Made by a program: the position numbers and the translations under genes. From assembly GCA_903908265.1 (NCBI GenBank), contig CAIVRI010000121.1, positions 1-32,052 of the forward strand: a stretch of DNA of 32,052 nt. The letters run 5' to 3'. Origin of the DNA: an uncultured Pseudomonadota bacterium (lineage in GTDB: Bacteria > Pseudomonadota > Gammaproteobacteria > Steroidobacterales > Steroidobacteraceae). Of this stretch, positions 1 to 7,916 are shown piece by piece; the stretch's first letter is position 1, and each line of letters starts with the position of its first letter. The notes under the pieces are model-generated. The model saw nothing but the letters and a program-made list of their open reading frames with translations. It was not told where the DNA came from and ran no database searches.

Positions 1-2
1 TG

Positions 3-218
3 GATCCAGCCGGCATTCCCGGCCGGCCGTGGTTCAAGCACCTGCTCTACTCCTCGCGCTATACCTATGCGCATTTAGAGCTGCCGGGACTCACCGAGGC
101 GGTCGAGGGCGGCGATTGGGCGCTGGCCGAGGACCAGTCGCAGCGTCTGAGTGCGGCATTGGCCAAAAATACCCGGCTGTTGAGCGAGGCCAAGGCGGCT
201 TGGCTCGCACGACACTAG
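3..218 (+). CDS. M28-family glutamate carboxypeptidase-like protein, C-terminal fragment
   Basis: The reading frame is open from the window edge to the TAG at 216-218 and gives 71 residues. The text GIPGRPWFKHLLYSSRYTYA, followed by LPGLTEAVEGGDW and a helical tail, looks like the C-terminal transferrin-receptor-type dimerisation domain of glutamate carboxypeptidase II/M28 peptidases, where a 'GLPDRPFYRHV' stretch precedes a 'PGIYDAL' stretch. The catalytic zinc domain would lie upstream, outside the window. It is co-directional with the steroid operon but is separated from it by 200 bp that hold a hairpin and a promoter-like sequence, so it is probably a separate transcript. No link to steroid metabolism is evident. 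Confidence 0.6.
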   Translation, partial: DPAGIPGRPWFKHLLYSSRYTYAHLELPGLTEAVEGGDWALAEDQSQRLSAALAKNTRLLSEAKAAWLARH

Positions 219-240
219 ACGCGACCCGGTTTACCGGTGG

Positions 241-262
241 GCCCGGCGATCATGGGCCGGGC
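241..262 (+). terminator. GC-rich hairpin after the peptidase gene
   Basis: GCCCGGC (241-247) and GCCGGGC (256-262) form a perfect 7-bp stem with an 8-nt loop, 22 bp after the peptidase stop codon. No T-run follows, so intrinsic termination is only possible. Its place between the upstream stop and the next promoter-like sequence fits a transcription boundary. Confidence 0.4.
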
Positions 263-265
263 TCG

Positions 266-294
266 TTGGCGCGCTCGTATTTGTAACGTATACT
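266..294 (+). promoter_or_regulatory. Candidate sigma70 promoter of the ring C/D operon
   Basis: TTGGCG (266-271) and TATACT (289-294) are separated by exactly 17 bp, close to the sigma70 consensus. The predicted start near 301 leaves about 118 nt of leader before the first gene. The leader holds TGATTACGCAT (300-310) and ACGCATTCGA (369-378), words that recur in other intergenic regions of the window and could be operator half-sites. Confidence 0.5.
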
Positions 295-418
295 CATTTT
301 GATTACGCATAGTGTTGCTATGACCCGCTTTTTTAGCGAGGTAACAGCGTAGAAAGGCAATAAAAAAGACGCATTCGACCAAAATCGATTGTGAATTTCG
401 AAACTCGGAGAAACCGCA

Positions 419-1216
419 GTGCCCTCTTCCTCTACCGACACGCTGCAACGCCGCGTGGTCATCGTGACCGGTGGCACCCGCGGGATTGGCCGAGAGGTTG
501 CCATGGCTTTTCTAGCCGCCGGCTGCGAGGTCGTCGTCTGCAGCCGCAACGCACCGGCTGACTTGCCCACGGTAGCGGACCGTACGGCCGTATTTGCGCC
601 CTGCGATGTGCGTAACCCAGAAGCCGTGCAGACCTTTGTCGACGGGGTCGCCGCGCTGTATGGACGCCTCGATGTGGTCGTCAACAACGCCGGCGGGTCG
701 CCGCGCGTCGATGCAGCAACTGCCTCACCCCGATTTTCTGCAGCGATCGTCGCCCTGAACTTGCTCGGGCCTCTGTATGTCGCACAGGCGGCCTATCGCT
801 GGATGGCACAACAAGCAACCGGCGGCAGCATCATCAACATTGCCAGCATCTCCGGCGTGCGGCCATCACCCGGCACCGCCGCCTATGGGGCAGCGAAAGC
901 AGGCCTACTGAGCCTGACCCGCAGTTTGGCGCAGGAATGGGGGCCTCGCGTACGCGTCAATGCCATCATCGGCGGCCTGATCGACACCGGCACTGCCGAC
1001 GCGACCTACGGCTCTGCCGCGGCGCGCGAACAACTGGCCGCAACGCTGCCGCTCAAACGCATGGGCACCGGCCAAGACATTGCAGCGACCGTCCTGTTCC
1101 TCGCCTCGCCTGCTGCGGCCTACATCAGCGGCGCCCAAATCGCAGTGGATGGGGGTGGCGAACGCCCACTGTTCCTCGACATCGTCGACGCCCATGCGGC
1201 AGCGCCACCGACCTGA
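419..1216 (+). CDS. SDR family oxidoreductase (Rv3549c-like), first gene of ring C/D operon
   Basis: This 265-residue classical short-chain dehydrogenase has the cofactor motif TGGTRGIG (residues 17-24), NNAGG (89-93), an active-site serine around 143-145 and Y156-x3-K160. It starts at GTG 419 behind GGAG (407-410). The NNAGGSP and RPSPGTAAYGAAKAG segments resemble the SDR encoded next to echA20 in the mycobacterial KstR2 regulon (Rv3549c as I recall it). Its substrate is not known to me; a hydroxyacyl-CoA or hydroxy-indane intermediate of HIP breakdown is an inference from context. It lies 18 bp upstream of ipdA and is the first gene behind the candidate promoter at 266-294. Confidence 0.8.
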   Translation: MPSSSTDTLQRRVVIVTGGTRGIGREVAMAFLAAGCEVVVCSRNAPADLPTVADRTAVFAPCDVRNPEAVQTFVDGVAALYGRLDVVVNNAGGSPRVDAATASPRFSAAIVALNLLGPLYVAQAAYRWMAQQATGGSIINIASISGVRPSPGTAAYGAAKAGLLSLTRSLAQEWGPRVRVNAIIGGLIDTGTADATYGSAAAREQLAATLPLKRMGTGQDIAATVLFLASPAAAYISGAQIAVDGGGERPLFLDIVDAHAAAPPT

Positions 1217-1234
1217 ACTGAGTACCCATAGACC

Positions 1235-2110
1235 ATGCTCGACAAGCGCCTCTCTATCGACGACATCGTCGGCCAACTGCGCGATGGCATGACCCTCGGC
1301 CTCGGCGGTTGGGCGACGCGCCGCAAACCGATGGCCTTAGTGCGGGCGATCGCGCGTTCCGGACTCAAAGATCTCACCGTAGTTTCCTACGGCGGCCCCG
1401 ATGTCGGTTTGCTCGCCGCGGCCGGCAAGATCAGCAAACTCATCTTTGCCTTTGTTTCCCTCGATCACTACCCTCTCGATCCGCACTTTCGTAGCGCACG
1501 ACAAAACGGCCTCGACGTACTCGAACTCGATGAAGGCCTGCTGCACTGGGGTCTGCGCGCCACGGCAATGGGCCTGCCATTCTTACCCACTCGCATTGGT
1601 CTAGGTACGGATATCGCGCGCCAATCCGCATTCCGCGCCATACGGAGTCCGTTCGACGACGGTGAGGAATTATTGGCGATGCCGGCGATCGCCCTCGATG
1701 TCGCCCTGCTGCACGTACACCGCTGCGACGCGCTCGGCAACAGTCTGACGCTGAGTCCCGACCCGTTCTTTGATGAACTGATGGCCAGAGCCGCACAAAA
1801 GGTATTCCTCACCACCGAGCAACTGGTCAGCACAGAGGCGCTCGGCATGGCCGAGAACTACCGCTGCAACTTATTCGAGCGCAGCCTCGTCACTGGCGTC
1901 GCGCTCGCCCGTTATGGTGCCCACCCGACCAGCGCTGCACCCGACTATCCGCTGGATTTGGCCCACCTCAAGACCTATGTGGACAGTGCCGCGTCCGCAG
2001 AAGCACTCGCGCAGTATCGCGCGCAGTACGTTGCGGTTGCCGACGAAGAGTATCTGACCGCGGTGGGCGGACCGGTTCGGATCGACGCCCTACCGACTGT
2101 GATTTACTGA
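1235..2110 (+). CDS. ipdA: COCHEA-CoA hydrolase alpha subunit, IpdA
   Basis: IpdA and IpdB form a class I CoA-transferase-fold heteromer that acts as a ring-opening hydrolase. It cleaves the remaining six-membered ring C of COCHEA-CoA to give an open-chain dioxo-decanedioyl-CoA. The 291-residue protein has the family signatures GWATRRKPMALVRAI (25-39), TVVSYGGPDVGLL (48-60) and LDEGLL (98-103). Glu100 sits where the catalytic glutamate of actinobacterial IpdA is expected. The start is ATG 1235, 18 bp after the SDR gene, and ipdB follows after 13 bp, as expected for two subunits of one enzyme. The resemblance to Rv3551 runs along most of the length. Confidence 0.92.
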   Translation: MLDKRLSIDDIVGQLRDGMTLGLGGWATRRKPMALVRAIARSGLKDLTVVSYGGPDVGLLAAAGKISKLIFAFVSLDHYPLDPHFRSARQNGLDVLELDEGLLHWGLRATAMGLPFLPTRIGLGTDIARQSAFRAIRSPFDDGEELLAMPAIALDVALLHVHRCDALGNSLTLSPDPFFDELMARAAQKVFLTTEQLVSTEALGMAENYRCNLFERSLVTGVALARYGAHPTSAAPDYPLDLAHLKTYVDSAASAEALAQYRAQYVAVADEEYLTAVGGPVRIDALPTVIY

Positions 2111-2123
2111 GCACGCCGCGCCG

Positions 2124-2933
2124 ATGAACAACACCGACTACTCGCTCGCTGAACTACTGATCTGCGCTGCTGCCGAAGCATGGCGCGATGATGGCGAACT
2201 GCTCGCCACCGGGATTGGACCATTGCCACGGCTAGCGGCAAGCTTGGCCAAAGACCTGATCAACCCAGCGCTGTTGATGACCGATGCTGAGGCTTTTGCG
2301 GTGACCGAACCAGTCCCGCCGGGACCCCGCAAAGGCTACGTCCCGTTGGTCGAGGGTTGGATGCCCTATGACCGCGTGTTCTCACTGCTCTGGTCGGGTC
2401 GGCGCCACTCCATGGTCGCGCCGGTACAGGTGGACCGCTTCGGCCAAGCCAACATCAGCGTGATCGGCAGCCATGCCAAGCCGAAGGCTGCGATGCTGGG
2501 CGCACGGGGTTTCCCCGGCAACTCGGTGCATCACCCGAACAGTTTTTTCCTACCCAGCCACAACGCCCGCGCGCTCGTCGCCGGCGAAGTCGACTTTGTC
2601 TGCGCTGCAGGATTCAATCCCGACCGTTACGTGAACGGCCGGCCGCCGCCTGGACTCGACTTGCGGCTGATTGTGACCGACCTGGCTATTCTGGACTTCG
2701 AAGGGCCAGATCACGCGATCCGTGTGCGCTCACTGCACCCCGGTGTCAGCTTCGAGCAAGTGCAGGACAACACGGGTTTTGCGCTTGTACGCCCGGAATT
2801 CCTGCTAACGACGCCTGCGCCGACCCCAATACACCTCGCCGCGATCGGTCGACTGGACCCGAACGGCGTGCGCCGTTCGGTCCTAAAAGGCGATCCCCCG
2901 GGAAATCCCGTCCAGAAAGGAGTTCCTTTGTGA
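2124..2933 (+). CDS. ipdB: COCHEA-CoA hydrolase beta subunit, IpdB
   Basis: This 269-residue partner of IpdA belongs to the CoA-transferase beta-subunit family. Recognisable segments are VEGWMPYDRVFSLLWSGRRH (about residues 76-95), QVDRFGQANIS, the glycine-rich RGFPGNSVHH and, near the C-terminus, FEGPDHAIRVRSLHPGVS, all matching Rv3552-type proteins. It is needed together with IpdA for hydrolytic opening of ring C. The last four bases, GTGA at 2930-2933, overlap the GTG start of the next gene, which suggests translational coupling. No strong ribosome-binding site precedes ATG 2124, so it too may be coupled to ipdA. Confidence 0.92.
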   Translation: MNNTDYSLAELLICAAAEAWRDDGELLATGIGPLPRLAASLAKDLINPALLMTDAEAFAVTEPVPPGPRKGYVPLVEGWMPYDRVFSLLWSGRRHSMVAPVQVDRFGQANISVIGSHAKPKAAMLGARGFPGNSVHHPNSFFLPSHNARALVAGEVDFVCAAGFNPDRYVNGRPPPGLDLRLIVTDLAILDFEGPDHAIRVRSLHPGVSFEQVQDNTGFALVRPEFLLTTPAPTPIHLAAIGRLDPNGVRRSVLKGDPPGNPVQKGVPL

Positions 2934-3826
2934 GCGACTTAGTCGAACCACGGCAGACGCCCGTCGAATACGAGACCGAGCAACCCGTTCGCTACGACGT
3001 GGAGGGTCCGATTGCCTGGATCACGCTGGACCGACCGCGTTACCACAACGCGCAAAACTCGCAGATGACCTATGCGCTAGACGCGGCATTCCGACGCGCC
3101 GTCGATGACGAGACCATCCGAGTGATCGTGCTGCGTGGTGAAGGCAAGCATTTCAGCGCCGGACACGACATCGGCACACCCGGCCGCGACTTGCACGAAA
3201 CCTTCGAACGCAAACACCTGCTGGCCGACCACACCAATAAGCCCGCCGCGGAATTGCTGTACACACGCGAGCAAGAGGTCTACCTCGGCATGTGCCGACG
3301 CTGGCGCGATATTCCCAAGCCCACCATCGCGATGGTCCATGGTGCCTGCATCGCCGGGGGACTGATGCTTGCTTGGGTCTGTGACTTGATCGTTGCCGCG
3401 GAGGACGCCTTCTTTCAAGACCCAGTCGGCCGAATGGGTATTCCCGGGGTCGAATATTTTGCACATGCCTTTGAGTTGCCACCCAGAGTCGCCAAGGAAT
3501 TTATCCTGCTAGGCGAACGCATGAGTGCGCAACGCGCCTATGCACTCGGTATGGTGAACCGTCTAGCGCCGCACGCAGAACTCGAGCAAACCGTGCGCAG
3601 CATGGCCATAGAACTGGCCTCGCGCCCGCGGCTCGGAAACTGGCTTACAAAGCAAGCGATCAACCACGTCGAAGACCTGCGCGGCAAACGCACCGCGATG
3701 GATGCCGTGTTTCACATGCACCATTTCGCCCATGCGCAGAATGATCTCGTCTCCGGCAACAGCATTGGCGGTCTCGATGCCCGCGCGATGGCTGCAGCCA
3801 ACAAAGCGGAAGCCGACAAGCGCTGA
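2930..3826 (+). CDS. Crotonase-superfamily enoyl-CoA hydratase-like protein
   Basis: This 298-residue crotonase-fold protein starts at GTG 2930 behind AAAGGAG (2916-2922). Oxyanion-hole segments HFSAGHD and HGACIAGG are intact. The two glutamates of classical enoyl-CoA hydratases are not obvious. The first (in GGGCELA) aligns with a hydrophobic residue in AGGLMLAW, and the second (in QPE) aligns with QDP, so the chemistry may differ from simple hydration. It resembles long crotonases found beside ipdAB in proteobacterial steroid clusters. One possible role is hydration of the enoyl-CoA formed from MOODA-CoA, but that is inference from position. EchA20 is a separate gene downstream. Confidence 0.8.
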   Translation: MSDLVEPRQTPVEYETEQPVRYDVEGPIAWITLDRPRYHNAQNSQMTYALDAAFRRAVDDETIRVIVLRGEGKHFSAGHDIGTPGRDLHETFERKHLLADHTNKPAAELLYTREQEVYLGMCRRWRDIPKPTIAMVHGACIAGGLMLAWVCDLIVAAEDAFFQDPVGRMGIPGVEYFAHAFELPPRVAKEFILLGERMSAQRAYALGMVNRLAPHAELEQTVRSMAIELASRPRLGNWLTKQAINHVEDLRGKRTAMDAVFHMHHFAHAQNDLVSGNSIGGLDARAMAAANKAEADKR

Positions 3827-3829
3827 GCC

Positions 3830-4930
3830 ATGGGAAATAGCCTCCTCCACACCCGACTCACCGAGCGTCTTGGCTGTCGCCACCCCATCATCCAGACCGC
3901 GATGGGTTGGATTGCAGAACCACCACTCGTTGCCGCAGTGTGTGACGCGGGCGGCTTTGGCTTTCTCGGCGCTGCCGTCATGACGCCTGCAGAACTGACC
4001 ATGAAGATCGCCGATTTGCGGGCACGGACAGCACAACCCTTTGGTGTGAATTTTCATATGTTCCAGCCGGGTGCCGCGGCGATTGTGGAACTGATCATCG
4101 CCAATCGAGCACAGATCCGAGCGGTTAGCTTTGGCCGCGGCCCAGACGCGCAAATCATCCGTCGCTTTCGTGACGCCGGCATCCTCTGCATCCCAACGGT
4201 CGGTGCGGTCAAGCACGCCCTTAAAATGGTTGAACTCGGCGTAGACATGATCACCGTACAAGGCGGCGAAGGCGGCGGCCATACCGGCTCTGTGGCCACA
4301 ACGATCCTTTTGCCGCAGGTACTCGATGCTGTAGATGTGCCCGTCATCGCAGCCGGCGGCTTTGCCGACGGGCGCGGTCTCGCAGCCGCCCTCGCCTATG
4401 GCGCCGCGGGCATTGCCATGGGGACCCGCTTTTTGCTGACCCAAGAAAGCCCAGTGCCTGCAGCGACCAAGCAACACTACCTCGCAGCCGGGACGGACCA
4501 GATCTTCGTCACCACGAAAATTGATGGCATGCCGCAACGCATGCTGCGCAATGCGCTGGCACAGCGCATCGATGCTGCCGGTCGCACTGCAATGGCGGCG
4601 CGTGCGCTGCACGCCGCTTGGAAACTGAAAGCGCAAACGGGTGCATCCTTCAAAGACCTTTACCGTGCAGCTCGGGGCATGACCGGGCACGGCGGCCTCA
4701 CATGGGGCCAAGCCCTGATGGCCGCGAGCGCACCCATGCTCATCCAAAAAGCCGTGGTCGAGGGATGTCCTGACGATGGACTGATGGCAACGGGCCTCGT
4801 GGCCGGGCGCCTGCGCGATGTCCCCACCTGTCTGGAACTGATCGACCGCATCATGACTGAGGCCACCACTCGGCTGACCGCCCTCGGACAGTTAGCCGAC
4901 GTACCCTTGGCGACGGCAGGAGACTACTAA
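3830..4930 (+). CDS. ipdC: FMN-dependent 5-OH-HIC-CoA pathway oxidoreductase, IpdC
   Basis: This 366-residue TIM-barrel flavoprotein belongs to the nitronate monooxygenase/2-nitropropane dioxygenase-like superfamily. The signature GGEGGGHTG (residues 145-153), the phosphate-binding AAGGFADGRGLA (174-185) and MGTRFLL (197-203) are clear. The N-terminal HPIIQTAMGWIAEPPLVAAV and the tail match mycobacterial IpdC (Rv3553) rather than true nitronate monooxygenases. IpdC works with IpdF on 5-OH-HIC-CoA to set up the unsaturated diketone that EchA20 hydrolyses. The stop overlaps the echA20 start by one base (TAATG at 4928-4932). Confidence 0.92.
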   Translation: MGNSLLHTRLTERLGCRHPIIQTAMGWIAEPPLVAAVCDAGGFGFLGAAVMTPAELTMKIADLRARTAQPFGVNFHMFQPGAAAIVELIIANRAQIRAVSFGRGPDAQIIRRFRDAGILCIPTVGAVKHALKMVELGVDMITVQGGEGGGHTGSVATTILLPQVLDAVDVPVIAAGGFADGRGLAAALAYGAAGIAMGTRFLLTQESPVPAATKQHYLAAGTDQIFVTTKIDGMPQRMLRNALAQRIDAAGRTAMAARALHAAWKLKAQTGASFKDLYRAARGMTGHGGLTWGQALMAASAPMLIQKAVVEGCPDDGLMATGLVAGRLRDVPTCLELIDRIMTEATTRLTALGQLADVPLATAGDY

Positions 4931-5682
4931 TGCCCATTACCCTCGAGATTCACGACCGCATCGCGCAGGTGATCTTCAATCATCCGCCCGTGAACGCCTT
5001 CGATACAGCCGGCTGGGAGTTGATCCCGCAGCTGATCGATGAGGCCGGTGCGCGTGATGACGTGCGCTGCGTTCTGATCCGCGCGGAGGGTCGCGGCTTC
5101 TGTGGCGGCGTCGACATCAAGGAAATGCAAGCGCATCCGGAACGCATAGTGCAACTCAATCGCGGCAATTTCTTGACCGCAAAAGCGGTGCGCGACTGCC
5201 CCATCCCAGTCGTCAGCGCACTGCATGGATTCGTCATTGGCGGTGGCGTCAACATAGCCGGTGCATCGGACGCCTTATTGGCTGCGGAAGGCACCTACTT
5301 TTCACTGCCCGAGATCGATCGCGGGGCCATGGGTGGTGCCGCTTTCATGCTGCGGATGTTCCCAGTACACAAGGTGCGGGCGGCCTTCTTTACCGGCGGC
5401 CGCGTCTCGGTCGATGAAGCCCATCGACTCGGCAGCATCGAGAAAGTAGTGCCTGCAGCACAACTGCTCGACGCGGCGGTTGCGTTTTGCGCGCTCATTG
5501 CCGCAAAAAGCCGAACCGCCTTAGTACTGGCGAAGCAAGCCCTCAACGGGCTCGATGCGACCGACCCCCTCGCCGGCTACAAGTTCGAGCAGGGATTTAC
5601 GCTGGAAATGTACTTGCATGCCGATAGCCAGAAGGCCAGAGATGCCTTCGTCATGGAAGGCGGCCAGAGCGCAAAATATTAG
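4930..5682 (+). CDS. echA20: Ring D-opening crotonase-family hydrolase, EchA20
   Basis: This 250-residue crotonase superfamily member cleaves the five-membered ring D of the indene-dione-carboxyl-CoA intermediate, yielding COCHEA-CoA. RAEGRGFCGGVDIKEMQ (51-67), FVIGGGVNIAG (101-111) and FSLPEIDRGAMGGAAFM (124-140) match mycobacterial EchA20 (Rv3550) closely. Glu128 in LPEI corresponds to the second glutamate of enoyl-CoA hydratases, while the first is replaced by Asn108, as fits a hydrolase. GGAG at 4919-4922, seven bases before ATG 4930, supports the start. It follows ipdC with a one-base overlap. Confidence 0.92.
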   Translation: MPITLEIHDRIAQVIFNHPPVNAFDTAGWELIPQLIDEAGARDDVRCVLIRAEGRGFCGGVDIKEMQAHPERIVQLNRGNFLTAKAVRDCPIPVVSALHGFVIGGGVNIAGASDALLAAEGTYFSLPEIDRGAMGGAAFMLRMFPVHKVRAAFFTGGRVSVDEAHRLGSIEKVVPAAQLLDAAVAFCALIAAKSRTALVLAKQALNGLDATDPLAGYKFEQGFTLEMYLHADSQKARDAFVMEGGQSAKY

Positions 5683-5690
5683 GCCGTTAT

Positions 5691-6851
5691 TTGAATCTCA
5701 CCTACACCCCTGCTCAGCAAGCCTTTCGCGCCGAGGTACGTGACTGGCTAGCCTGCCACGTACCCGCCAAACGGCTCGCTTCGTTTGACGACTCACGCGA
5801 CGGCTTCGAAGCCCACCGCACTTGGGAACGCACGCTCCACGCGGGTCAATGGGGCATGGTGACTTGGCCTGTGCAATACGGTGGACGCAACGTCGATCTC
5901 ATCAGCTGGCTGATCTTTGAGGAAGAATACTATCGCGCCAACGCCCCGGCACGGGTCAACCAAAATGGTATTTTCTTACTCGGGCCGACGCTGATGGAAT
6001 TTGGCACGGCAGAACAAAAGGCTCGGTTTTTGCCGGCGATGGCCGCGGGTGATGAAATTTGGTCGCAGGCGTGGTCGGAACCGCAGGCCGGAAGCGATCT
6101 GGCCGCCGTGCGATCCAGCGCCATGCGCGAGGGCGACCACTACGTCCTCAATGGACACAAGATTTGGTCCACTCGGGCTGTCTATGCCGATTGGGCCTTC
6201 GGCCTGTTTCGGACCGAACTCGGTAGCGAACGACACCGGGGCCTATCACTGATTCTCTTTCCACTCACCGCTCCCGGCGTGCGCATCAGTCCCATCGCCC
6301 GACTGGATGGCAAACCAGTCTTTGCAGAGATTTTTCTCAACGATGTCCGAGTGCCCGTTGACCAACGCCTCGGTGCCGAAGGTCAAGGTTGGGCCGTTTG
6401 CATGGCCACCGCAGGCTTCGAACGAGGACTCATGCTGCGCAGCCCGGCTCGCTATCAAGTCGCCGCAGAACGCTTGGTGGACCTGTATCGGCGCCATGGC
6501 GATCCTAACGACGACGTGACGCGGATCGCGGTACACCGCTCGTGGATGGATGCCCAAGCGTACGCCTTATCGATTTATGCGACTGCAAGCCGGCTAAGCG
6601 CCGGCGGTACGATCGGTGCGGAGTCAAGCACGAACAAGATCTTCTGGTCCGAATTAGACATCGCCTTGCATCAAACCGCTTTGGCGATTCTCGGCCCACG
6701 TGCGGAACTGCTGCCAAGCGCCCCCACGGCGCACCGCGACGGGGATTGGTTAGAGGATTTCATCTTCGCCCTCGCCGGACCGATATACGCAGGGGCCAAC
6801 GAGATCCAGCGCAACATCATCGCCGAGCGCATGCTCGGTCTGCCGCGCTAA
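5691..6851 (+). CDS. Acyl-CoA dehydrogenase, alpha-type subunit (FadE31-like)
   Basis: This 386-residue flavin-dependent acyl-CoA dehydrogenase has the segment SQAWSEPQAGSDLA (125-138), GHKIWSTRAVYADW (155-168), GFERG (242-246) and the C-terminal IYAGANEIQRNIIAERMLGL. The usual medium-chain base position in YEGT is alanine here; Glu244 in FERG is the likely catalytic base, as in steroid ACAD alpha subunits. It starts at TTG 5691, and no in-frame ATG occurs before about residue 56. The next gene, 9 bp downstream, looks like the beta subunit. By analogy with FadE31/FadE32, the pair probably oxidises MOODA-CoA. That substrate is inferred. Confidence 0.85.
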   Translation: MNLTYTPAQQAFRAEVRDWLACHVPAKRLASFDDSRDGFEAHRTWERTLHAGQWGMVTWPVQYGGRNVDLISWLIFEEEYYRANAPARVNQNGIFLLGPTLMEFGTAEQKARFLPAMAAGDEIWSQAWSEPQAGSDLAAVRSSAMREGDHYVLNGHKIWSTRAVYADWAFGLFRTELGSERHRGLSLILFPLTAPGVRISPIARLDGKPVFAEIFLNDVRVPVDQRLGAEGQGWAVCMATAGFERGLMLRSPARYQVAAERLVDLYRRHGDPNDDVTRIAVHRSWMDAQAYALSIYATASRLSAGGTIGAESSTNKIFWSELDIALHQTALAILGPRAELLPSAPTAHRDGDWLEDFIFALAGPIYAGANEIQRNIIAERMLGLPR

Positions 6852-6860
6852 GGCCGCCGT

Positions 6861-7916
6861 ATGCATTTCGCCTTCTCCAGCGAACAATTGATGGCGGCCG
6901 AGGTCACGACCCAACTATTGCAGGCGCACTGCACGCCAGCGCTATTGCGACAACTGTTGGCCCGTGATGCCGCAAGAGAGGACTCGCGCTGGCAGGCATT
7001 GTCCGAGATGGGCCTGATGGGCGTACTGATCCCAACGGACGCCGGCGGCCTTGGGCTCAACGAAACGGACTTCGTGCTGCTGGCGGAAGCCGGCGGCTAT
7101 GCCGCCCTACCCGAACCATTGGTTGAGCATGCCGGTGTCGCTGCGCCCTTACTGGCGCAGGTACAACCCGGACACCCCCTACTGACCGCCATGGCGTCCG
7201 GCACCAGCACGCTGGCCATCGGTCATCCAATCAACCCATTCGTCGCGGATGCAGACACCGCAACCGCGCTACTGCTGGTGCACGGCGACACACTGCACTT
7301 AGTCCGACGCGACCAAACCCACATAACGCGGCAGCCCAGCATTGATCCGTTCCGTCGACTCTACCAAGTGGATTGGCGCGCATCAGACTGCACGCGATTG
7401 GACGGGGCCGGTCCAAGCGACGCCCTGTTGGACCAAGCGTTGAATCGTGGAGCGCTCTTCGCCGCTGCGCAATGCCTTGGCCTTGCGCAGCGCAGCGTCC
7501 ATCTGGCCGTTGCCTATGCCCGCGAGCGCCAGCAGTTTGGCAAGCCTATCGGCTCCTATCAGGCCATCAAACATCTACTCGCCACGGCGCAGGTCAAGAT
7601 AGAGTTTGCACGCCCAGTCGTTTACGCCGCGGCAGCAGAGCTAGCGACCCATGCGCCGCACGCCGCCATGCGCGTCTCGCATGCAAAACTGGCGGCCTGC
7701 GAAGCGGCTGAACTGGCGACGCGCACCGCGATCCAGGTGCATGGCGCCATGGGCTACTCGTGGGAAGCGGACGTGCATTTCTTTCTAAAAAGAAGCCTCG
7801 CACTACACGCCGCTTGGGGGAGCCCTGCGTTCCATCGTGGCCGCATCGCCCATCACATTGACGGACAGCCCCTGGGGCCTGATCACACTTTCTACAATGG
7901 GACCGGACATGTCTGA
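6861..7916 (+). CDS. Acyl-CoA dehydrogenase, beta-type subunit (FadE32-like)
   Basis: This 351-residue acyl-CoA dehydrogenase-fold protein contains AVAYARERQQFGKPIGSYQAIKH (about 213-235) and VHGAMGYSWEADVHFFLKR near the C-terminus. It lacks the YxGTxxIQ ending and the FERG glutamate of the alpha subunits. That pattern fits the beta subunit of an alpha2beta2 steroid ACAD, with the preceding gene as alpha. AAGG at 6850-6853 precedes ATG 6861. A fadE32 mutant of M. smegmatis is known to accumulate MOODA, so this pair may handle the open-chain keto-diacid. The 3' end overlaps fadA6 by 8 bp (ATGTCTGA). Confidence 0.82.
   Translation: MHFAFSSEQLMAAEVTTQLLQAHCTPALLRQLLARDAAREDSRWQALSEMGLMGVLIPTDAGGLGLNETDFVLLAEAGGYAALPEPLVEHAGVAAPLLAQVQPGHPLLTAMASGTSTLAIGHPINPFVADADTATALLLVHGDTLHLVRRDQTHITRQPSIDPFRRLYQVDWRASDCTRLDGAGPSDALLDQALNRGALFAAAQCLGLAQRSVHLAVAYARERQQFGKPIGSYQAIKHLLATAQVKIEFARPVVYAAAAELATHAPHAAMRVSHAKLAACEAAELATRTAIQVHGAMGYSWEADVHFFLKRSLALHAAWGSPAFHRGRIAHHIDGQPLGPDHTFYNGTGHV

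Noticed and set aside
3563-4747. Long minus-strand open frame (394 codons) under ipdC
   Set aside because: It is antisense to IpdC and the crotonase, both of which have clear family motifs; its translation shows no recognisable domain and rare-residue-rich wording typical of shadow frames.
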